DNA of 58,295 bases from Dictyobacter arantiisoli. GTDB lineage: Bacteria > Chloroflexota > Ktedonobacteria > Ktedonobacterales > Ktedonobacteraceae. A model generated the notes under the pieces. The model was not told where the DNA came from. It saw only the letters and a program-made list of their open reading frames with translations, and searched no databases. A program made the position numbers and the translations under genes. Location: the NCBI RefSeq assembly GCF_008326305.1, contig NZ_BIXY01000008.1, forward strand, positions 59,918-118,212. Reading direction: 5' to 3'. Position 1 is the stretch's first letter, and each line of letters opens with the position of its first letter. Shown here piece by piece: positions 1-10,600 of the stretch.

Positions 1-1301
1 GCGGGCGGGGCGTATCTGCCCCTCGATCCGATGTATCCCACCGAGCGTTTGCATTTTATGCTTGCCGATGCCGGGGTAGAGCGCATCGTGACCGAGCCAG
101 CTCATACCCGGCTCTTTGCTGCGCAGCCCGATCTGCAGCTGTTCCTGCTCGATCCCAGCGAACAGTGTTTTGTCGACGAGAGCATCCAGAATCTGGAGAA
201 CCGGAACACGCCACAGGATCTGGCCTATGTCATCTATACCTCGGGTTCAACCGGCAAACCGAAAGGGGTCTGTATTCCGCATGCCAATGTCCAGCGTTTA
301 TTTGCGGGTACCGAGCACTGGTTCTCCTTTGATGCCCGTGATGTCTGGACCTTGTTCCATTCCTATGCCTTCGATTTCTCGGTCTGGGAGATCTGGGGGG
401 CGCTGCTCTATGGCGGCAAACTGGTCGTGGTTTCCTATGAGACCAGTCGGACTCCGTCAGCCTTTTATCAGTTGCTAGTGGATGAGCAGGTCACGATTCT
501 CAATCAGACCCCCTCGGCCTTTGAGCAGTTGCAGCAGGCGGAAGCCCTGTTTGCAGGCTCTTCGACGAAGACGCCGGGTGCGCTGCGGGCCGTGATTTTC
601 GGGGGTGAGGCGCTGGAATTGGGGCGTCTGCGCCCCTGGTTGCAGCGACATGGAGACGAGCACCCGCAGTTGATCAATATGTATGGCATCACGGAGACGA
701 CGGTTCACGTCACCTATCGCCGCATTCGCTGGGAGGATGTGGAGCAGGGGCGTGGAAGTGTGATTGGTCGGGCGATTCCAGACTTACAGCTCTATGTACT
801 CAATCGGTGGTTACAACCTGTGCCGATTGGGGTAGCTGGTCAACTCTATGTTGGAGGAGCGGGATTGGCCGCAGGCTATCTCCAGCGCGAGGAACTGACG
901 GCGCAACGCTTTATCCGCTCGCCATTCAGTCAAGGGGATCAGCGCCTCTATCAGACCGGGGATCTGGTGCGCTATCGCAGCAATGGAGAGTTAGAATATC
1001 TGGGCCGGATCGATCAGCAGGTCAAGATCCGTGGTTTCCGCATTGAGTTAGGAGAGATTGAGGATCGCTTGCTGAAACTTGCTGGCATCCGAGCCTGTAC
1101 GGTGCAGGTTTCAAGTGATGCTCAGGGTGACAAGCGTCTGGTCGGTTATATCGTGCAGGAAGAGGAGGGGACCTGGGAAACGGGTTCGTTGCGCCAGCAG
1201 TTGCGAACCGACCTGCCCGATTACATGGTGCCATCTCTCTTTATCAGCTTGCCCGAGTTGCCACTGACGGCCAATGGAAAACTAGATCGGAACGCTTTAC
1301 C
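1..1301 (+). repeat. Near-identical adenylation-domain duplication, copy 1
   Basis: Bases 1-1301 align without gaps to 3400-4700. I counted about 23 mismatches by eye, giving roughly 98 percent identity and six or seven amino-acid changes. Similarity stops abruptly at 1301/4700, just after the GKLDRNALP end of the A domain. The carrier domains that follow are unrelated at DNA level. The left limit lies at or beyond the window edge. Confidence 0.95.
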
Positions 1302-1674
1302 GTCCCCGGAAAAAGCTGCCACGCATACTATTCGGGAATGTGTGGCTCCGCGCGATCCAGTTGAGGAAATTGTGGTTGATCTCTGGAAAGACATTCTAGG
1401 GTTAGAAACGATTAGCGTGTACGATAATTTCTTTGAAATCGGCGGCCATTCTTTGTTAGCAACCCGGCTACTCTCACATCTGCGCCAGCTCTTACAACTG
1501 GATGTACCTTTACGTGATCTCTTTGAAAAACCAGTTCTGGCGGATTTCGCTTTGCATCTGCAATCGTTTGCTGTTGATGAGACTGCTGATGCAGAGGCCG
1601 CAGAGATGTTAGCTGAGATCGAACAGCTTTCTGAACAGGAAGTCGAGCAGTACTTCCTTGAGAAGAATGCCTGA
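1..1674 (+). CDS. NRPS C-terminal fragment: adenylation (Thr) and carrier domain, 5' end outside the window
   Basis: The reading frame is open from base 1, so the gene starts left of the window. What remains is most of an adenylation domain, with YTSGSTGKPKG, YGITETT and the GKLDR lysine motif, followed by a carrier domain with the phosphopantetheine Ser in FFEIGGHSLL and an acidic C-terminal tail (AEIEQLSEQEVEQ) of the kind that ends NRPS subunits. My reading of the specificity positions is D-F-W-N-I-G-M-V-H, the known Thr code. It ends on a carrier domain, so the chain must pass to the condensation domain that opens the next gene, 21 bp downstream and probably in the same operon. The A domain is almost identical to the first one of the next gene. 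Confidence 0.93.
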   Translation, partial: AGGAYLPLDPMYPTERLHFMLADAGVERIVTEPAHTRLFAAQPDLQLFLLDPSEQCFVDESIQNLENRNTPQDLAYVIYTSGSTGKPKGVCIPHANVQRLFAGTEHWFSFDARDVWTLFHSYAFDFSVWEIWGALLYGGKLVVVSYETSRTPSAFYQLLVDEQVTILNQTPSAFEQLQQAEALFAGSSTKTPGALRAVIFGGEALELGRLRPWLQRHGDEHPQLINMYGITETTVHVTYRRIRWEDVEQGRGSVIGRAIPDLQLYVLNRWLQPVPIGVAGQLYVGGAGLAAGYLQREELTAQRFIRSPFSQGDQRLYQTGDLVRYRSNGELEYLGRIDQQVKIRGFRIELGEIEDRLLKLAGIRACTVQVSSDAQGDKRLVGYIVQEEEGTWETGSLRQQLRTDLPDYMVPSLFISLPELPLTANGKLDRNALPSPEKAATHTIRECVAPRDPVEEIVVDLWKDILGLETISVYDNFFEIGGHSLLATRLLSHLRQLLQLDVPLRDLFEKPVLADFALHLQSFAVDETADAEAAEMLAEIEQLSEQEVEQYFLEKNA

Positions 1675-1695
1675 GTGCCATAGAGGAGTAGAATT

Positions 1696-4600
1696 ATGCC
1701 TGGTCTTGCTCAACGCATTGCAACCCTTTCACCAGAGAAGCGCAAGCTTTTTCTGAAGAATATCGCCGAGAAGCGTGAGAATACGGCATCTTATCCAGTC
1801 TTAATGCGGCGTAAAAATGATGATCTGGCACCACTCTCGTTTGCTCAACAGCGTCTCTGGTTTCTTGAGCAATTGGAGCCTGGTCTCTCTACCTATACTA
1901 TTCCGCTGGCTTTACGTTTACATGGCGCGTTCAATGTGTCTGCTCTCGAGCAGACACTACGCGAAATTGTGCGTCGCCATGAAAGCTTGCGTACGCGCTT
2001 TGTCTCTCGCGCTGGTGTAGCGTATCAACAGATTGATCCTATCGAGAGTTTTGTCTTTTCGATTGTCCCTGTTGAGCAGGAGGAGCAGGTACAGAGCTTG
2101 CTTGAGCAGGAGGCACAACAGCCTTTTGATCTGGAGCAGGGTCCCTTGTTTCGGGCATGTCTGTTGTTGCTCTCAGATCGGGAAGCGGTTTTACTGCTGA
2201 CACTGCACCATAGTATCGCCGATGGCTGGTCAATGGGTGTCCTGACGCATGAGCTCGGTCAACTTTATCCAGCTTTTGTGGCTGGTCAGCCCTCACCACT
2301 GCCAGAATTGCCGCTGCAATATGCTGATTATGCGCTGTGGCAGCGCCAATGGTTGCAGGGAGAGGTTCTGGATGTACAACTGGATTATTGGAAAAAGCAA
2401 CTGGGCGGGGCCGAGCCACTGGCATTGCCCACTGATCGTGCGCGCCCAGCCATACAGACACATCGAGGTGCCAGTCAGCGCATTGAACTGTCTGGTGAGC
2501 TGAGCCAGGCACTTAAACTGTTCAGCCAGCGCGAAGGCTGTACGTTATTTATGACATTGCTGGCCGCCTGGCAGGTCCTGTTGAGTCATTACAGTGGACA
2601 GGACGATATCAGCGTGGGTACGCCAATTGCTAACCGCACGCAAGCTCAGCTCGAAGATCTGATTGGTTTTTTCATCAATACATTGGTCTTACGCAGTGAT
2701 CTCTCTGGTAATCCTGATTTTCGTGAAGTTTTACGCCGCGTGAAAGAGGTCTCTCTGGGAGCCTATGCTCACCAGGATATTCCCTTTGAACAACTGGTTG
2801 ATGTGGTACAACCGGAACGTGACCGTAGCCGTTCCCCCCTCTTTCAGGTCCTTTTTGTGCTGCAAAATCTGCCTGAGAAGCAGCAAACATGGACAGATAT
2901 TCGCATTGAGGCGATTGAGATCGAGCATAAGACCGCCAAATTTGATTTGAGCCTGGCGGCTTCAGAAGCACCACAGGGATTAATTTTTGACCTGGAATAT
3001 AATACTGATCTATTTGATGCTGAGACCATTGAACGTTTGTTAGGCCACTGGCAACGCCTGCTGTCAGTTCTGATAACACAACCAGAGATCCCAGTACAGG
3101 AACTTACTTTCCTCAGTTCGCAGGAGCGGCAACAACTGTTGTTTGACTGGAATGAGCCGCAACAGCAATTTCCTGTAGTGGACACCCTGGTACAGCGCTT
3201 TGAGCAGCAAGCCCGGATGCATCCCCAGGCGATCGCAGTGAGTGATGAGCAACAGAGCCTGACCTATGCGCAACTGAATGCCCGGGCGAACCAGTTGGCG
3301 CATGCCCTGCGACGGCAAGGAGTTGAGCCCAATCAATTGGTCGGGTTAAGTATGGACCGTTCTGTGCAGCTACTGGTCGGTCTGCTGGGGATTTTAAAAG
3401 CGAGCGGGGCGTATCTGCCCCTCGATCCGATGTATCCCACCGAGCGTTTGCATTTTATGCTTGCCGATGCCGGGGTAGAGCGCATCGTGACCGAGCCAGC
3501 TCATACCCGGCTCTTTGCTGCGCGGCCCGATCTGCAGCTGTTCCTGCTCGATCCCAGCGAACAGTGTTTTGTCGACGAGAGCATCCAGAATCTGGAGAAC
3601 CGGAACACGCCACAGGATCTGGCCTATGTCATCTATACCTCGGGTTCGACCGGCAAACCCAAAGGGGTCTGTATTCCGCATGCCAATGTCCAGCGTTTAT
3701 TTGCGGGTACCGAGCACTGGTTCTCCTTTGATGCCCGTGATGTCTGGACCTTGTTCCATTCCTATGCCTTCGATTTCTCGGTCTGGGAGATCTGGGGAGC
3801 GCTGCTCTATGGCGGCAAACTGGTCGTGGTTTCCTATGAGACCAGTCGGACTCCGTCAGCCTTTTATCAGTTGCTATTGGATGAGCAGGTCACGATTCTC
3901 AATCAGACCCCTTCGGCCTTTGAGCAGTTGCAGCAGGCGGAAGCCCTGTTTGCAGACTCTTCGACGAAGACGCCGGGTGCGCTGCGGGCCGTGATTTTCG
4001 GGGGCGAGGCGCTGGAATTGGGGCGTCTGCGCCCCTGGTTGCAGCGACATGGAGACGAGCACCCGCAGTTGATCAATATGTATGGCATCACGGAGACGAC
4101 TGTTCACGTCACCTATCGCCGCATTCGCTGGGAGGATATGGAGCAGGGGCGTGGAAGTGTGATTGGTCGGGCGATTCCAGACTTACAGCTCTATGTACTC
4201 AATCGGTGGTTACAACCTGTGCCGATTGGGGTAGCTGGTCAACTCTATGTTGGAGGGGCAGGATTGGCCGCAGGCTATCTCCAGCGCGAGGAACTGACGG
4301 CGCAACGCTTTATCCGCTCGCCGTTCAGTCATGGGGACCAGCGCCTCTATCAGACGGGGGATCTGGTGCGCTATCGCAGCAATGGCGAGTTAGAGTATCT
4401 GGGCCGGATCGATCAGCAGGTCAAGATCCGTGGTTTCCGCATTGAGTTAGGAGAGATTGAGGATCGCTTGCTGAAGCTTGCTGGCATCCGAGCCTGTACG
4501 GTGCAGGTCTCAAGTGATGCTCAGGGTGACAAGCGTCTGGTCGGTTATATCGTGCAGGAAGAGGAGGGGGCCTGGGAAACGGGTTCGTTGCGCCAGCAGT

Positions 4601-7600
4601 TGCGAACCGACCTGCCCGATTACATGGTGCCATCCCTCTTTATCAGCTTGCCCGAGTTGCCACTGACGGCCAATGGAAAACTAGATCGGAACGCTTTACC
4701 TGCGCCTGAGAGTAGTCTGGCGCAATTGGCACTTGAGTATGTCGCTCCACGCACGCCGCTTGAAATGCGACTCGCTGCCATCTGGAGTGCTGTGTTACAG
4801 CATGAAAAGGTTGGCATTCATGCCAACTTTTTTACCCTGGGTGGTGACTCTATTCGCAGTATCCAGATTGTTGCAAAGGCGAAGGAGCAGGAAATCTATT
4901 TTACTTTGCAGCAACTCTTTCAATATCAGACTATTGCTGAGCTGGCTGCACAACTTCAGACGTCACAAACGCAGCTCCCGCTTCAGGAGAGCGTTTTGCC
5001 ATTTGCCTTGATCTCTGAAAAAGATCGTTTGAAGCTACCGGAAGATGTTGAAGATGCCTATCCTCTGGCTTTAATGCAGGCAGGGATGTTGTATCATAGT
5101 CAACTCAATTCTGCCAATGGTATGTATCATGATATAACCAGCTATCATCTTGAGGCAGTGTTTCATCCAGCCTATTTTCAGCAGGCAATCCAACTGTTAG
5201 CTATGCAGCATCCTGTGCTAAGAACTTCTTTTGATATTACGAACTATAGTGAATTTTTGCAGTTAGTACACAAAAATGTGCAGGTCCCTTTCTCTATCCA
5301 TGACATCACCGCTATGACCGAGTTGGAGCAGCGCGAGGCACTCTTGCATTGGATTGAAGAGGACAAACTGCAGGTGCTCAACCTTGCTGAAGCTCCACTC
5401 ATTAGGATTACGGTTCATCTGCGTAGTGAAAATTCATTCCAGTTTTCGCTGACCTGCCATCATGCAATTCTGGATGGCTGGAGTGTCGCTTCGTTTGTGA
5501 CTGAAGTCTTTAAAGTCTATCTGGATCTCTTACAGGGTAAAAAGGATCTGCCTGTTGCGCCTCTTACCCATTCGCATCACGATTTTGTTGCTTTAGAGCG
5601 GTTGCAATTATCTGCGCCCGCTGAACATGTTTACTGGCAGGAGATGCTGGCGAACTATAGTGTGACACCTCTGCCCATATGGTCATCTGTAGAGCCTGAC
5701 GAAGAGGATGTTCCTCAGTTTACCGTCACTATCAGTGCCGAAATGGGAAGAGATCTTAGAAAGCTTGCGCAACGACTGACGGTTCCCTATAAAAGTGTTT
5801 TATTAGCAGCTCATCTTTTTGTCCTGACGATGTTAAGCGGACAACACGATGTTATCACTGGCTATGTCTCGAATGGACGTCCTGAGACAATGGATAGTGA
5901 ACGCATCCTGGGTCTGTTCCTGAATACGCTGCCCTTACGGGTTCATCTTGGTGGTGGCAGCTGGCGGGAACTGATTCAAGCGGTTTTTCAGCAGGAAAAG
6001 GAGTTGCTGGCTCATCGCTGGTATCCGTTGGCAGAAATACAGCGCCGCTATGGTGGGACCGCTCTTTTTAATGTCATCTTTAATTATACGCATTTCCATA
6101 TCTACAAAGATCTGCTCTCTTCTCCCGGGGCCTCCGAGGTGAAAGTGCTTGGGCAACATGGCTTTGAGCGCAATAACTTTGCCTTAAGTACCAATGTAAT
6201 GGTTGATCCGATTTCAGATCAGGTGCGCCTGTCTCTGCAAAGTAATGGGGAGACCTTTACTACCCCACATTTACAGCGTATTGCTGGCTATTATGTACAG
6301 GTCTTAGCAGCCATCGCTCATAATGCTATGGATGCCTACCAGTCGCAAAATGTGCTGCCTGATCAAGAGCAGGAGTGGCTTCTGCGCCGCTGGAATGCCA
6401 CGACACAGCCTTATGCGCGGGACAAGAGTATTCATCAACTCTTTGAGGAGCAGGTGGAGCGCACACCAGATGCACCAGCCATCCATTTTGCGGATAAGCA
6501 GTTTACTTATCGCGAAGCCAATCAACTGGCGAATGTGCTTGCGCATCAGCTTCTGGCATCAGGAGTCGGTCCAGGTATGCTGGTTGGACATTGTATGGAG
6601 CGTTCAGCCGAGATGCTGGTGGCTTTACTGGGTATCCTGAAGACCGGGGCCGCTTATGTTCCTATTGATCCTGAATATCCTCAGGATCGGGTAGCGTATA
6701 TGTTAGAGGATAGCCAGGTTCAGGTAATTGTTTCACAGCCCTGGCTTGTTGCTAGCTTACCAGCACATCAAGCTCAGATTGTTTGCCTGGAAGATCTTCC
6801 CGTTGACATGATTGTGAGTAATCCTGACATTCAGTTTTCTCCGCAACAGCCGGCGTATGTCATTTATACTTCTGGCTCAACGGGTAAACCCAAGGGGACA
6901 ATTCTGCCCCATCAATCTGTGGTTAATTTCTTTGAGAGTATTGCCCGGCGTCCTGGTATGAGCGCGGAAGATCGTATTCTAGCCGTAACGTCACTCTCTT
7001 TTGACATTGCGGTCCTCGAACTACTCCTGCCCTTAACTCTTGGTGCACAGGTGTTTATCGTGAGTCGTGCGGTGGCGACAAATGGAACTGATCTCGTGCA
7101 TTGGCTTGAGAAAACGCGTCCTACCCTGTTGCAGGCTACCCCGGCAACGTGGCGGCTGCTATTGGCGAGCGGCTGGTCAGGTGAAGAGCAAACTTCAAAT
7201 GCTCCGGGTTTGAAGATGCTCTGTGGTGGCGAGGTCTTGCCACAAGAGATTGTCCAGCCATTACTTGAGCGTGGTGCTAGCTTATGGAATATGTATGGAC
7301 CTACCGAAACCACCATCTGGTCAACGCTTGCTCAGGTGGTATCTGAGCAACAGATTCTGATAGGTCAGCCGATCGCTAACACACAGATCTATATCCTTAA
7401 TGCCTGGTTCGCACCAACACCAGTTGGGGTCGCAGGTGAACTGTATATTGCAGGTGATGGCCTGGCCTGGGGATATCTCCATCGAGCAGATTTGACCGCG
7501 GAAAGATTCCTGCCCGATCCTTTTAGTGCTATTCCTGGTGCGCGCATGTATCGTACTGGCGACCTTGCCCATTGGAATGTCGATGGTAAGCTAGCGTGTC

Positions 7601-10600
7601 TGGGTCGTACCGACCGGCAGGTGAAGTTGCGCGGACATCGCATCGAATTGGGAGAGATTGAGACGGTGCTGGCACAGCATCCAGATGTGCAGTCCTGTGC
7701 GGTCATTGTCTATGAAATTGGGGCTGGCAATCAGCAATTAGTTGGATATGTGGTACCTGTGTCAGGTGCGAATCCGACGCAGAGCGAACTACGCCTCTAC
7801 TTACTTGCCGTTCTGCCTGAATATATGGTGCCGAATATCTGTGTCCTGCTGGAAGCCTTACCACTCACACCCAATGGCAAGGTTGATCGGAAGAATCTGC
7901 CAGCACCTGTTGCGCTACCGGAGTCACAAAAAGGGCCACTGGTGGCTCCCCGTAACAGCTTTGAAGAGCTTATTCTAACATTCTGGCGTGAGATTCTGGG
8001 TTATCCACAGATCAGCATTGACGACAATTTCTTTGAGATTGGAGGTCACTCACTGCTGGTCAATCAACTTATCGCACGTTTGCGCTCAACCTTTCATGTG
8101 CAGATCTCTATGCGTAGTATCTTTCAAGCTGCAACAATTCAAGAGCAGGCTGTGGTGATCCAGGAATTGTTGCAGACAGAGCAGGATCTTCTGGTTCCAC
8201 CGCTCCTGCCATTGTCTCGGGATGAGTCTATACCTCTTTCCTTTGCGCAGCAGCGTCTCTGGCTACTGGAGCAACTGGTTGAAGAGAGCAGTGCCTATAC
8301 AATGCCACTGGCATTGAAGGTGCGGGGCAACCTGGATGTTACTGCGCTAGAACAAAGTTTACAGCGTATTGTGGTACGCCATGAGACGCTACGCACAGTC
8401 TTCCTGGATCGCGATGGTGTGCCTGTCCAGGTTATCCTGCCTGTCTCGCCTGTCCATTTGCGCCATCAAGACCTGCGTGGTCTTGATGCTGTGGCGTGTG
8501 AAGCGGAGCTTGAATGTTTAATTCAGCACGAGCTACAACAACCCTTCTCGCTTGCACATGGACCGCTATTGCGGGCCTGTCTCTTCTGGTTGGCGGGGAA
8601 CGAGTATGTGCTGGTTATGGCAATGCACCACATTATCTGGGATGGCTGGTCAATGGGTATATTTGTACGTGAGTTGACCACGCTTTATAAAGCTGAGCAC
8701 GAAAAATCAGATGCTCATCTACCGCACCTTCCAGTACAGTATGCAGATTATGCGAGCTGGCAGCGCAACTGGTTGCAGGGGAAACATCTGAACATGCAAC
8801 TTGCCTACTGGAAAATGCAACTGGCGGGTGCTGATGTTTTGCAGTTGCCGTGTGACCATCCGCGACCAGCGCAACAGACTCAGAATGGGAACATTCTGTT
8901 GAGGCAAATGCCAGCCGAGTTAGCTACACATCTGAAACAACTCAGCCAGCAAGAGGGCGTAACACTCTTTATGCTGCTCCTGGCCGCTTTTCAAACGCTG
9001 CTCAGTCGCTATAGTGGACAGGACGATATCAGCGTCGGTACACCGATTGCTAATCGCGACCAGGTCGAACTCGAACACCTGATCGGCTTCTTCGTGAATA
9101 CCCTGGTGCTGCGGAGCGATCTCTCTGGCAATCCAACCTTTAGCGAACTTCTGCGCAGGGTGCGCGAGACAACCTTAAATGCCTACATGTATAAAGATGT
9201 GCCGTTTGAAAAGGTTGTCGAAGCTGTCCAGCCCGAACGCGATCCCAGCCGCTCTCCCCTCTTCCAGGTGCTCTTTAGCCTGCAGAGTGGGACACAGACA
9301 AACCGTGTTATCGAGGTTCTTGATGATTTATCAATCAGTCCGCTTGAAGTGAGCGGACAGACTGCACGCTTTGATATAAGCCTGATTCTGGCGGATACTG
9401 AGGAGGGTTTGAGTTGTGCAATTGAATATAATACCGATCTGTTTGAGCAAGCTACCATTGAGCGTCTCTTTACGCACTGGCAGACGCTCTTAGCCAGCGT
9501 GGTGAGTAATCCCACACAGCATCTCAGTGAACTTACGCTTCTCTCAGAGCGTGAACGGGAACAAATTGTCTGTACCTGGAATGATACTGATCGTCCTTAT
9601 ACACCAGCTTGCTGGCATCATCTGTTTGAACTCCAGGTTGCGCGTACACCACAACAGGATGCCTTAGTCTTTGGCGAGCAGAGCTTGAGCTATCAGCAAC
9701 TGGATCAGCGCGCGAACCAGCTGGCCCATTATCTGCTCCAGCGGGGTATTCAACGTGGGGATCGGGTCGGAGTATGTATGGAGCGTTCCTTTGAGATGGT
9801 GGTGAGTATTCTGGCGATCTTAAAAGCTGGCGCCGCTTACGTTACTCTGGACCCTGCCTATCCTTTCCAACGCCTGGATTATATGGTCGAGGACGCGCAG
9901 ATCCAGCTTATCCTGAGTCAGCAATCGCTTGCCAACCAGCTATCATTCAGACAGGCACAGTTAGTGTATCTGGACATGCTGGCCCCACGTTTGGCGCAAG
10001 AGAAAGGGAGTTCACCCGATGTCGAGGTCGGGGCGAGCGATCTGGCCTATATCATTTATACCTCGGGTTCTACCGGCAAACCCAAGGGTGTGCTTGTCCC
10101 ACACTATGGTCTTGCGAATCTGGTTGAGACGCAGCAGCAGGCTTTCGCCCTCACCCCAGCAGATCGGATCTTACAATTTGCTTCCATCAGTTTTGATGCC
10201 TCTGTCTGGGATATCGTGGGTGCACTCTGTACGGGAGCGACGCTCTGCCTGGCTCAAGCTGACGAGTTACTCTCACTTCATACGCTGATCGCTTTGATTG
10301 GTCGGCAGCGCATCAGCATGGTCACGCTAGCGCCATCGATGCTGGCACAGTTAAATCCAGAAGATGTCCCTGGCCTGTCCAGAATTGTAGTAGTGGGGGA
10401 GGCCTGTTCAGAGGAATTGATGCGTCGTTGGGTCGAGCCAGCGAAGCGCCGCTTCTATAATGCTTATGGACCGACTGAGAGTACTATCTGTGCGACCATC
10501 ATGGAGTGTACGCCGCAGTTGCAAGGCCGTCCACCGATTGGGAGGCCAATTCCGCGCTTCCAAATCTATCTTTTAGATAGCTCTTTGCAGCCAGTGCCCG

